Shown here: positions 8,043 to 15,538 of the stretch, piece by piece
Layout: each line of letters begins with the position of its first letter
Position numbering within the stretch: the stretch's first letter is position 1
Source: Euryarchaeota archaeon UBA181
GTDB taxonomy: Archaea > Thermoplasmatota > Poseidoniia > Poseidoniales > Thalassarchaeaceae
DNA: 15,544 nt
Direction: 5' to 3'
NCBI GenBank assembly: GCA_002496725.1
Contig: DALI01000075.1
Location: 1 to 15,544, forward strand
The notes under the pieces: generated by a model
What the model saw: the letters and a program-made list of their open reading frames with translations, nothing else
Told to the model about the DNA's origin: nothing
Database searches by the model: none
Position numbers and translations under genes: made by a program

Positions 8043-8825
8043 ATGACATCGAACAATAAGCCCATTCTAGAAGTAACTGGGCTGAAAGTAGGAATTGAAG
8101 GAACTTCTATACTCAAGGGAATAGATTTGTCCATACCCAAGGGGGAGATTCATGCCATAATGGGCAGGAATGGAAGTGGGAAAACCACGACTGCAAATGT
8201 CATTATGGGACATCCGGCATATGAGGTGGAAGAAGGCCAACTGCTCCTAGACGGAGAAAATCTGCAAGATATGGAACCATGGGAGAGAGCTCGTGAGGGA
8301 GTATTCTTATCTTTCCAATACCCTCAATCAATACCTGGTTTACAAGTGGGGAACTTCCTCAGAAAGTCTGTCTCTAGCGTCAGAGGAGAAGAATCATCCA
8401 GAGGCTCTGATTTTAGGAATAAGCTAAGAGATGCCATGGAGGAGCTAGATATACCCAAATCTTTTCTCTCTAGATACGTCAATGACGGTTTTAGCGGTGG
8501 TGAGAAGAAGAGATTCGAGATCCTTCAGCTTATGTTACTACAACCTAGGCTCGCTGTTTTGGATGAAACAGACAGTGGATTGGATATAGATGGAATCAGA
8601 ACTGTTGCGAAGGGCATAAACTCAGTAGTTAGGGGTACAGAAAATGGGGCTTTGATAATTACTCACTATTCTAGAATTCTAGAACATGTGAATCCTGATC
8701 GTGTCCATATCATGATAGGGGGAAAGATTGTTGCTAGCGGGGACTCTTCTCTTGCTAATTTACTCGAAGATAATGGATACGATTGGCTGGAAGAACAAAT
8801 TGCAGAGGGGGTTGTTTTCGAATGA
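8043..8825 (+). CDS. sufC: Fe-S cluster assembly ATPase SufC
   Basis: SufC is the 260-residue cytosolic ABC-type ATPase that binds SufB and SufD and drives conformational change during cluster assembly. The motifs are Walker A GRNGSGKTT (41-49), Q-loop Gln92 in the characteristic LSFQYPQSIPG (89-99), signature SGGEKKR (151-157), Walker B LDETDSGLDID (173-183) and switch His208. The combination of FQYPQ, SGGEKKR and DETDSGLDID is diagnostic of SufC rather than a transporter ATPase. The ATG at 8043 is preferred because GAGGAG precedes it closely; starting at the GTG (8028) would add five residues. Its stop overlaps the sufB start as ATGA, which points to translational coupling and stoichiometric production. 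The length is normal for the family. Confidence 0.97.
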   Translation: MTSNNKPILEVTGLKVGIEGTSILKGIDLSIPKGEIHAIMGRNGSGKTTTANVIMGHPAYEVEEGQLLLDGENLQDMEPWERAREGVFLSFQYPQSIPGLQVGNFLRKSVSSVRGEESSRGSDFRNKLRDAMEELDIPKSFLSRYVNDGFSGGEKKRFEILQLMLLQPRLAVLDETDSGLDIDGIRTVAKGINSVVRGTENGALIITHYSRILEHVNPDRVHIMIGGKIVASGDSSLANLLEDNGYDWLEEQIAEGVVFE

Positions 8826-10234
8826 CTGCTGACAATGAAGCTCGTGATGCCGTGGGCGATTACAAAGCGGGATGGCACGATCCAGAGACATCTACGATAA
8901 GATTTGATTTCGGCCTATCGGAGAAGGTGGTTAGAGATATTTCTGAGTTGAAGGGGGAGCCTGAATGGATGACTGAGATAAGAGTCAAGGCATACAAGCA
9001 CTTTGTCGAGAGGCCCATGCCAACATGGGGTAACACAGAAGAATTGATGGAAATTGATTTCGATAAAATATGCTACTTCTTGAAGTCATCCGATCAAACT
9101 GCTAGTTCATGGGACGATGTTCCTGATGACATCAGGAACACTTTCGATAGACTGGGAATTCCCGAAGCTGAGCAGAAGTGGTTGTCAGGAGTCTCAACAC
9201 AATATGAGTCAGAGACAGTCTATCACAGTATCAGGGAAGATCTGGAGAAGCAAGGAGTAATTTTTCTAGATATGGATTCAGGGCTCAGGGAACACGAAGA
9301 CGTTGTTAAGAAGTACTTTGGAAGTGTAATCCCTTATGGGGATAATAAATTTTCAGCCCTGAATACAGCGGTGTGGTCGGGAGGGTCTTTCATTTATGTC
9401 CCCAAGGGGGTTCATGTTGAAATGCCGGTTCAAGCTTACTTCAGAATTAATGCCAAAAACATGGGCCAGTTTGAGAGGACTCTGATTATTGCTGACGAAG
9501 GAAGCAGTATCCATTATGTCGAGGGTTGTACTGCTCCTACCTACTCCACTGACTCCTTGCACTCGGCAGTAGTTGAGCTACTGGCCCTTCCAGGGGCACA
9601 TATCAGATACACAACAGTTCAGAATTGGAGTAACAACGTATACAACCTCGTTACGAAAAGAGGGGTGGCGCATGAGAACGCGAAAATAGAGTGGGTAGAT
9701 GGAAATATAGGCAGTAAACTAACTATGAAGTATCCGGCTGTCATCCTGAAAGGAGAAGGATCTCATGCCGAGGTTATATCTGTTGCATATGCCGGTAAAG
9801 GACAGCACCAAGATGCTGGTGCTAAAGTCCACCACATGGCATCAAATACCACAAGTAATATTCTGTCAAAGAGCATCAGTAAGGATGGTGGTCGTGGATC
9901 TTACAGGGGCATGGCAAAGATAATGCCCAAGGCTGAGAACTGCAGAATGAATATTGTCTGTGACGCCTTAATCTTGGATGAGAAGAGTAGGTCAGATACA
10001 TATCCGACTATGGAAGTAGGCAATCCTACAGCGCATTGTGAGCACGAGGCTAGTGTTTCTAAGGTAGGGGATGAGCAATTATTCTACTTGATGAGCAGAG
10101 GGCATACTGAGGCTGAATCTCTTGGGATGATTGTCAATGGATTCTTTGAGCCATTCACTAGAGAGCTTCCAATGGAGTATGCAGTCGAGCTGAATAAGCT
10201 CATGTCACTAGAAATGGAAGGAAGCATAGGTTGA
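8822..10234 (+). CDS. sufB: Fe-S cluster scaffold protein SufB
   Basis: SufB is the 470-residue scaffold subunit of the SufBCD complex on which nascent Fe-S clusters form. The ATG at 8822 overlaps the sufC stop (ATGA) and gives the normal family length; an upstream TTG at 8783 would add residues that match nothing in SufB. The N-terminal helical region, a long beta-helix core (about 180-400) and the C-terminal helical domain are recognisable. Landmarks are YVPKGVHVEMPVQAYFRIN (192-210), Cys380 in VCDALIL, CEHEASVSKVGDEQLFYLMSRG around 406-427 and the closing EGSIG. Glu407 is the likely counterpart of the catalytic Glu of E. coli SufB. Where E. coli has a key cysteine (Cys405), this protein reads KSRSDTYP (398-405), as I recall for the Bacillus-type sequence, so that cysteine appears absent. 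SufD follows with a 4-base overlap. Confidence 0.97.
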   Translation: MTADNEARDAVGDYKAGWHDPETSTIRFDFGLSEKVVRDISELKGEPEWMTEIRVKAYKHFVERPMPTWGNTEELMEIDFDKICYFLKSSDQTASSWDDVPDDIRNTFDRLGIPEAEQKWLSGVSTQYESETVYHSIREDLEKQGVIFLDMDSGLREHEDVVKKYFGSVIPYGDNKFSALNTAVWSGGSFIYVPKGVHVEMPVQAYFRINAKNMGQFERTLIIADEGSSIHYVEGCTAPTYSTDSLHSAVVELLALPGAHIRYTTVQNWSNNVYNLVTKRGVAHENAKIEWVDGNIGSKLTMKYPAVILKGEGSHAEVISVAYAGKGQHQDAGAKVHHMASNTTSNILSKSISKDGGRGSYRGMAKIMPKAENCRMNIVCDALILDEKSRSDTYPTMEVGNPTAHCEHEASVSKVGDEQLFYLMSRGHTEAESLGMIVNGFFEPFTRELPMEYAVELNKLMSLEMEGSIG

Positions 10235-11349
10235 GTGTCAAGATGGACTCTGCTTCACAGTATCTATCTACCGAGATGCCCGATAGGGCAGATCACCTCT
10301 GGAGATATACCCCTTGGAAAAGAATACACCCTACTGGAAATACGAAGGAGATACCAACTGACGTGACATCCCCCCTAATTGGCCTAGTGACCATAGATGG
10401 GAGTCCGCTTCCCCCTGGAATCGTCCTTAAAGAAGGTGTTTCAAAATCAGATGGCCTGCCTGTAGAAGAAGAAATTACCAAAAGTTTCCTGGAAGCTGTG
10501 ACTGAAGAGGCGAAATACACCCTATCCGTAGACCCTAAATTTAGATCCAAAGTCCCCATAGTACTCGAGATTGAGACAGTGGGTAGTTTGTGTTCGGCTC
10601 ATATCTGCCTAGAAATCGGTAAGCTTGCAGAGTTGGAACTAGTGACTGTAGTAAGGGGCGATTGTGAATGGTTTGGATTGTTGAGAACTGGCTCTACAGG
10701 AGAAGGTGCGTTGGCTTCTGATATAGTGGTTAATCTGCTAAATGAGGGACGACTCTTGAGAATTGAGTCCATCTCAATCCCTCGTAATTCTCAGTTTAAA
10801 GCCGGAACTGTCTCTTCTGGATCGTCGATGACTAAAGCTGATCTTAGATATAGGATGTTTCAGCCAGGGGGAAGCCTGAATGTTCTTGGGTCAATCCTAT
10901 CGGCTGGAGAAATGAGTCTCGATCACCATATTGAGATTTATCATGACTCGCCCGAGACTTTCAGTAGACTAGACTGGAACTCGGCTTGCGGCGGCAAAAG
11001 CAAAACAGTTGGAACGGGGATGCTTAGAATTTCCAAAGGATCTAATGGAGCGGATGCTGCTCAGCTTTTCCAAAATCTCCTCCTATCCGGTAATGCACAA
11101 GCTGATTCCATTCCTGAGCTTGAGGTATCTGAGCATGAGGTGGTTGGATGTGGCCATGGAACTGCTAGTGGACCGGTTGATGAGGATCAGATGTTCTACT
11201 TAGAATCCAGAGGAATGTCTCCTAGTGAGTCCAGAAGTGCTCTTATCGCAGCATTTCTAAATTCTACACTCTCTGAAATGGGGGGCGATTTAATGCATGG
11301 CTGGCTTGTTTCTGAGCTAGACTCTGATCTGAGTGAGTTGGGAGACTAG
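10231..11349 (+). CDS. sufD: Fe-S cluster assembly protein SufD
   Basis: This 372-residue SufB paralogue completes the SufBCD complex and is linked to iron entry. An N-terminal WRYTPWK motif (24-30) matches the conserved W-(R/K)-Y-T of SufD. The middle is beta-rich. The C-terminal part has the SufD signature: Cys307 and His309 in GCGHGTASG, then FYLESRG (332-338). His309 corresponds to the functionally important His of the SufD family. The core sequence is more divergent than SufB, which is usual. The start is ambiguous: a TTG at 10231 overlaps the sufB stop (TTGA) and has GGAAGG at 10216-10221 at good spacing, while the ATG at 10243 would be four residues shorter and has no clear ribosome-binding site. 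I prefer the TTG. Confidence 0.93.
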   Translation: MSVKMDSASQYLSTEMPDRADHLWRYTPWKRIHPTGNTKEIPTDVTSPLIGLVTIDGSPLPPGIVLKEGVSKSDGLPVEEEITKSFLEAVTEEAKYTLSVDPKFRSKVPIVLEIETVGSLCSAHICLEIGKLAELELVTVVRGDCEWFGLLRTGSTGEGALASDIVVNLLNEGRLLRIESISIPRNSQFKAGTVSSGSSMTKADLRYRMFQPGGSLNVLGSILSAGEMSLDHHIEIYHDSPETFSRLDWNSACGGKSKTVGTGMLRISKGSNGADAAQLFQNLLLSGNAQADSIPELEVSEHEVVGCGHGTASGPVDEDQMFYLESRGMSPSESRSALIAAFLNSTLSEMGGDLMHGWLVSELDSDLSELGD

Positions 11350-11518
11350 GAAGACCGGTCTCTGTAAGTTGCGGCTAATGCCGATATGGAGAGTCCGCAG
11401 GATGCTCCGAATAGAATTCGATGTTACTCTAAGCCATTGCCTGCTAGATCGGGTAGTAATCGTTCAAGAGTTAGGGACTAAGAGATAGATTGATTTGTCA
11501 TGAATTATTCGATATGGC
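11350..11518. other. Intergenic region between sufD and the DUF2085-like gene
   Basis: This 169-base stretch contains no tRNA and no convincing gene. A perfect short hairpin, CGGC-TAAT-GCCG (11372-11383), is flanked by CTCT and AGAG and could extend into a weak stem. It lies too far upstream of any T-run to be a clear terminator. A 31-codon ATG frame (11386-11481) encodes a basic peptide but has no ribosome-binding site or recognisable motif. The region presumably holds the promoter of the downstream gene, although I see no good TATA box at the expected distance. Confidence 0.3.
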
Positions 11519-12370
11519 ATGTGCCTTCTTTGTCAGCATGAAGGCCTCTCTAGTATTCAAGTTGAAGCGGGCCCAAGTATGCTCATTGCTGGATCTATTG
11601 CCATCACTGTCTGTGCCGTTTACAGTGGTCGATTGAAGAACGGCAGGATAGAGCGGGAGAGGGAACTCAGAGTTTCCAGTATTCTTTGTCTGGTCTCTGG
11701 TTTTTTACTACTGATGTTCTTCATATCCCCTCTCATGTTAGCAGAGGGGAGCGTTCCGGAGCTTTCTGGCAGAGCCAATGCCATAGACTACATGGATGAA
11801 GGGAGTTGGGGTAATAATGAACACAGTGAAAATGCCAAATTGGGGCATAATCAATCCGCACATGGTGGCTCATTCTCATGGTCAGAATTGAATCCAATTT
11901 TCGGTTTCGTATATGCTTTCGGTGACCTCAATTGTCATCAGAAACATGATAGATCTTGGACTATCAATGAAAATCAGATGCCTGTCTGCACTAGAGACAT
12001 AGGCATCTTCATGGGTTTCTTCATGGGGTCCTTATTCTTCAGGCTAAGGGGATTTAACAGATGGACGGTCAGAGATACCTTTCTTTCAGTTTTCGATGAT
12101 GATTCGATAAAGTCTGTCTACCTAGAAGATCGTCGGATGAGATTGATGGTTTTACTGATAATTCTGGGTATTGCCCCTATGGCCTTTGATGGATTCACCC
12201 AGCTTTTGACAGACTATGAGTCAAATAATGGAATGAGGGTCCTTACAGGATTTTTAGCCGGATTTATGATTGGATGGTTTGCCAGTTCAGCTTTATCATC
12301 TAGGCCTGAATTATTTGATTCTGCGTCATCAGTAGAGCTCCCTGCAAACTCTAAGCTATCATTGAAATAA
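11519..12370 (+). CDS. DUF2085-like multi-pass membrane protein
   Basis: This 283-residue membrane protein has hydrophobic segments near 21-37, 53-73, 160-174, 207-226 and 241-260. The middle carries the hallmark of the DUF2085 family: Cys139-His140-Gln141, then Arg145-Ser146 (CHQKHDRS), then PVCTRDIGIFMG (155-166) with Cys157 and Arg159. The Cys/His arrangement next to a membrane helix could bind a metal, but no function is established that I know of. Between the second and third helices lies a polar loop rich in Gly, Asn, His and Glu (about 75-130). The N-terminal MCLLCQHEGL is unusual; an ATG at 11579 would give a protein starting at the first membrane helix, and I cannot decide between them. 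It lies 169 bases after sufD on the same strand, and its stop directly abuts the stop of the convergent kinase gene. Confidence 0.7.
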   Translation: MCLLCQHEGLSSIQVEAGPSMLIAGSIAITVCAVYSGRLKNGRIERERELRVSSILCLVSGFLLLMFFISPLMLAEGSVPELSGRANAIDYMDEGSWGNNEHSENAKLGHNQSAHGGSFSWSELNPIFGFVYAFGDLNCHQKHDRSWTINENQMPVCTRDIGIFMGFFMGSLFFRLRGFNRWTVRDTFLSVFDDDSIKSVYLEDRRMRLMVLLIILGIAPMAFDGFTQLLTDYESNNGMRVLTGFLAGFMIGWFASSALSSRPELFDSASSVELPANSKLSLK

Positions 12371-13717
12371 TCAGATAGATTTCATCGACCACCAAGAAAT
12401 TAGCTCATTTTCATCTTTGGGCAGTGGGAATGAGCTTCTTCCAGCGCCGATAATTTCCAGTCTCTCTATTGTCGACCTTACAGCTGATGGATAAATGCCC
12501 GATTTGATAATCTGGCCCATGGCAAATCTGATGTGGGTATTCGGATTTTTCTTCATCCAGTCTCTAAGAATATCCTTGAGCGGCCAGATGACAATTGCTA
12601 GACGACCGAATGAACGGAACTCTTCCTTCATCTGGGAACGAGGAGCTTCTCTTCCAATTAGAGATTTATGCTGATGTATACAACCTAATTTTTCATGGAG
12701 ATATCTCACGATTGTCTGAGTGTGCCTCTCTGAAACTGATCTTACTGGTCCGAGTGCATTTCTAAGCTCCCTGATATCCGCAGATCTCATCAATGAGAGA
12801 GTTCCATAGATTGAAGAAATAGAATGAGATAGGACATGTTTGGGGACGTCTATCCGCTCATCTTGAGCTGATTTACTGAGTTCTTCCATATGGAATATTT
12901 GGGAATTCTTGAGTACTTTCCAAGGAGATTCTCCTGCTAGCCACTCTTCTTCCCTAATAGCTGGCTTTACTCCTAATCCTTCTAATGTTGATTGCCCCCT
13001 GGAGGAGCGAATTAGGGCACTAATGAGGTTTTTATCTACTTCTTCTGAGAGGACATTCACGGGATTAGGCCTTGAATGCATGAAGTTCCTGACCAATGAC
13101 CTTAGCTTCTTCCTGAAATCATCTTCCGAACCCTCATTGAGCACGGGCCCTATTACTGCCCCCATATCGAAAGGAATGGGCATCTCGATATCACCAGAAA
13201 GTAATTTCTTGTACCCCTCTCTAATTTTCTTCTGGAGGACACTGGTCTCAAAATATTCCTCTTTATCTGAATGTGCTCTGAGAGTTCCACTTTTTATCCT
13301 ACTCAGTGCAACTTTCGGATCACAATCTACCCAGATACAAAGATCGGGCACCAATGCTGCGGAATTCATATGTGCCACTCTATCAATTCCCAAACCCCCA
13401 ACTATTCCCTGATAAACAAGTGAAGAATGTATATTTCTTTCACTTACCACCCCTATTCCGGACTCTAATCGCGGTAGTATCCAGCCATGCGAGTGATCTA
13501 ACCTGTCTGCAGCGAAAAGTCCTGCCTCTTTCTCAGGACTTGTTGTCTTCCTCCTAACGGAATCTATGGCAAGCCTGCCCAATGGATGGTCTCTACGAGG
13601 CTCACCTGTCACACTAACGGAAACAAATGGAAACTCCTTCCTCAATATCTCAGAAACTACCTTCGTAGCCAGTCCCTTGCCACTCCCGTCTCCTCCCTCA
13701 ATGGTGACAAGATACAT
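12371..13717 (-). CDS. tmk: Thymidylate-kinase-like protein with ~230-residue C-terminal extension
   Basis: The protein has 448 residues, about twice the usual dTMP kinase. The first ~210 look like TMK, which phosphorylates dTMP to dTDP: P-loop EGGDGSGKG (7-15), TGEPRRDHPLG (37-47), LFAADRLDH (67-75), VSERNIHSSLVYQG (91-104, the equivalent of the DRY region), VDCDPKVALSRI (130-141) and a lid with Arg147 and KEEYFE (152-157). Two positions differ from typical TMK: Gly15 replaces the P-loop Ser/Thr (GKG is seen in adenylate kinases), and ERN replaces DR(Y/H). From about residue 218 onward the sequence is mostly alpha-helical and hydrophilic, without a motif I recognise; the last ~70 residues could be a winged-helix-like fold, which is only a guess. 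It is the last gene of a three-gene operon, 4 bases after the preceding stop. Confidence 0.8.
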   Translation of the reverse strand: MYLVTIEGGDGSGKGLATKVVSEILRKEFPFVSVSVTGEPRRDHPLGRLAIDSVRRKTTSPEKEAGLFAADRLDHSHGWILPRLESGIGVVSERNIHSSLVYQGIVGGLGIDRVAHMNSAALVPDLCIWVDCDPKVALSRIKSGTLRAHSDKEEYFETSVLQKKIREGYKKLLSGDIEMPIPFDMGAVIGPVLNEGSEDDFRKKLRSLVRNFMHSRPNPVNVLSEEVDKNLISALIRSSRGQSTLEGLGVKPAIREEEWLAGESPWKVLKNSQIFHMEELSKSAQDERIDVPKHVLSHSISSIYGTLSLMRSADIRELRNALGPVRSVSERHTQTIVRYLHEKLGCIHQHKSLIGREAPRSQMKEEFRSFGRLAIVIWPLKDILRDWMKKNPNTHIRFAMGQIIKSGIYPSAVRSTIERLEIIGAGRSSFPLPKDENELISWWSMKSI

Positions 13718-13721
13718 TGAC

Positions 13722-14477
13722 TCAATCCTCCTTGGAATGAATATCGTAGAATTGCCCTCTGGAAAGACCCACTAATCCCATTCCAGAGAGTGTAAACAAG
13801 GGCCCTACAAACATCATTCCACCGCTCCAAAGGCCCAAGAATGATAGCCACCATGTTTTCCTGTAACTAATTCCTTTCCTAGCCTCAAGTGAACCAGCCA
13901 TACCAGCAAATCCAGTTAGTAGGGTAAAAATTGCAAATATAGTGGCAATCATAACTGATTCACCGAGAAAACTCTCCCCTTCCATATCGAGGATCTCTAT
14001 CCCTTCTCCCTCAGTAAGCGTGATTGATACCTGAGAGTGATCACCAGGAATTAGAAAAATCTGAACTGTGATATTCCCTGCATGTGAGACCTCTAAGACT
14101 ACAGATTTACGAGGAACGCCCTCAATAGAGAATCTCCCTCCGGAATCTGTAGAATCAGTACCGATAACTAATCCATCTTGGTCATAGAGAACGACTTCTA
14201 CTTCACTGACCCCCTCTCCTCCCGATGAGTTACTGGAGAGGGCGGAAATCACTACCCCATCTACATCAGCAGTCCCTCCCGATTCCTCCAGTTGCCCTGA
14301 AAGAATACCGCTTACATTACCGGAGATAAGCATAATTCCGACGATTATCCCAAGTAGCGCCCCAATACCTATCAAAACTGCTCCTAGATTTCTAGTAGCT
14401 GAATCTGTAGAGAGATCAGAGAGCCACAGATTTAGACCGGAAAGGTCATCCACGTCTTCTTCAAAGTCATCAATCAT
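13722..14477 (-). CDS. Membrane protein with carboxypeptidase-regulatory-like (Ig-fold) domain
   Basis: This 251-residue protein has an acidic N-terminus (FEEDVDDLSG), a transmembrane helix at about 30-52, an external domain at about 68-160, and two or three further helices (about 173-195 and 209-234). The external domain reads DGVVISAL (73-80), then VEVVLYDQDGLVIGTDSTDS (93-112), GGRFSIEGVP (113-122), and a further beta strand. This is the pattern of carboxypeptidase-regulatory-like or transthyretin-like beta sandwiches, in which a G-x-F-x-I/F-x-G/N-V-P stretch follows a turn. No catalytic residues are apparent. Its start overlaps the end of the cyclotransferase gene by 8 bases and its stop is 4 bases before the kinase start, so all three are probably one transcript. 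The role is unknown; presentation or sensing at the cell surface is possible. Confidence 0.72.
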   Translation of the reverse strand: MIDDFEEDVDDLSGLNLWLSDLSTDSATRNLGAVLIGIGALLGIIVGIMLISGNVSGILSGQLEESGGTADVDGVVISALSSNSSGGEGVSEVEVVLYDQDGLVIGTDSTDSGGRFSIEGVPRKSVVLEVSHAGNITVQIFLIPGDHSQVSITLTEGEGIEILDMEGESFLGESVMIATIFAIFTLLTGFAGMAGSLEARKGISYRKTWWLSFLGLWSGGMMFVGPLFTLSGMGLVGLSRGQFYDIHSKED

Positions 14478-15507
14478 TGACCCTCACCTCGGCTCCTCGT
14501 TGTAGCGGTGTGACGCTAGACTGTTCATCATATCGATTACCGGATTCCTGGAAATCTAGATTATGAGATGTCCTTTTCCCTCTCGCAATTAGGAGAAATA
14601 TTAACAAAATTACTATGCTCCAAATGATGACTTCTATGCCCTTGGTCTCGGAATTATTTTCACCATCACAGGCTAAAATACAAATATTCTTATTATTGTC
14701 TGATAGATTCGTCAGACGGACAAGATAGGTAGAGGACCAGTTCTTACCGGTAATCCAGAATTCTGAAGACCCATTGTATGCTATACCATTCAGCACATTG
14801 TTATTGTTTACCCTATTCTTGGATGATAAAAATGTCGCATCGTACTCACCTAAAATTTGTCCATCGAGAGGGTCGAACATCAGAATTTTATCCTGTTGCC
14901 AGATATTCGCCAGTACCCTAGGGCCGGAAGGAGTATCGACACATTCCAGTTCATTTATTTTACTTATGTCATTGCCGAAATCATCAGTGATCGAAATGAT
15001 TCTCTCAATTTCGAATGTTTCGGGATTTCGAAAGGAAACTGAAGACGTGCCATTGGACATCACTAGAGACTCTCCATCGAAACAGATGCCCCACCCTTCT
15101 CCTTGGTACTGGTATGTGGAGATTAGTGAGAAGTCTACAATATTGAAAACATAAGCTATTTCACTCTGCCACGTTAGCATTATTACAGTATCATTGTAGA
15201 TAGTTATTCCTTCCGAGAAAATGGAATCGTTAAGAGATATTGACCTAATTATCTGGCCAGTCCAAGGATTGACTTCTCTAAGCGTTGATTCACCGTACAA
15301 TCCTGTACTCTCATACATGCTTCCATTATACATTTCTAATCCCTGTGTGAATGCATCATTCTGATGGCTATGTTCGCTCAGTACGATGATTTCATGTTCT
15401 GGTGATTCTTCTGAAAATTCAATATTCTCTGCTTGCGAAAGTGATGAAAGGGGAACGGCTAAAATGAGATAGACAAGAAGCAAACTGGCCCCCGTTGCAC
15501 GACTCAT
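14470..15507 (-). CDS. Membrane-anchored glutaminyl-peptide cyclotransferase (plant/bacterial-type QC)
   Basis: The enzyme converts N-terminal glutamine of peptides to pyroglutamate, here outside the membrane. Family motifs lie in order through a five-bladed-propeller-type sequence: FTQGLE (53-58), YESTGLYGESTLRE (65-78), SEGIT (98-102), LTW (111-113), YQGEGWGICFDG (134-145), INELE (184-188), ANIW (200-203), NVLNGIA (237-243) and ITGKNW (252-257). A signal peptide covers about 1-26, and a C-terminal transmembrane helix (about 281-298) with RGKR after it anchors the protein, with a tail of about 45 residues inside. I use the ATG at 15507 (345 residues) rather than 15525 (351) because a TATA-like box sits at the right distance for a leaderless transcript from 15507 and the peptide then begins directly with a signal sequence. 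It heads a three-gene operon. Confidence 0.9.
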   Translation of the reverse strand: MSRATGASLLLVYLILAVPLSSLSQAENIEFSEESPEHEIIVLSEHSHQNDAFTQGLEMYNGSMYESTGLYGESTLREVNPWTGQIIRSISLNDSIFSEGITIYNDTVIMLTWQSEIAYVFNIVDFSLISTYQYQGEGWGICFDGESLVMSNGTSSVSFRNPETFEIERIISITDDFGNDISKINELECVDTPSGPRVLANIWQQDKILMFDPLDGQILGEYDATFLSSKNRVNNNNVLNGIAYNGSSEFWITGKNWSSTYLVRLTNLSDNNKNICILACDGENNSETKGIEVIIWSIVILLIFLLIARGKRTSHNLDFQESGNRYDEQSSVTPLQRGAEVRVND

Positions 15508-15530
15508 GTATGAACGATGCTCCATCGGTG

Positions 15531-15538
15531 TTAAAATA
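15531..15538 (-). promoter_or_regulatory. TATA-like box of the cyclotransferase operon
   Basis: On the minus strand the string TATTTTAA lies 24-31 bases upstream of the ATG at 15507, and the six window-edge bases before it (AAGACG) are mostly purines, as expected for a BRE element. Archaeal TATA boxes centre about 26-27 bases before the transcription start, so transcription would begin at or next to the ATG, giving a leaderless mRNA. The same box is only 6-13 bases from the ATG at 15525, which would leave that codon outside the transcript. Confidence 0.55.

Noticed and set aside
8783..8821. TTG start for sufB inside sufC
   Set aside because: The extra 13 residues resemble nothing in SufB, and the ATGA overlap at 8822 gives normal length and coupling.
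11372..11383. Hairpin CGGC-TAAT-GCCG as a terminator or small RNA
   Set aside because: The stem is only four base pairs and no T-run follows; not enough to call a terminator or RNA gene.
11386..11481. A 31-codon ATG frame encoding a basic peptide between sufD and the DUF2085-like gene
   Set aside because: No ribosome-binding site, no motif, composition unlike the neighbouring proteins; a frame this short is expected by chance.
11350..11518. Possible tRNA because of a GTTCAAG string resembling a T-loop
   Set aside because: No matching acceptor stem, anticodon stem or D-arm could be found around it.
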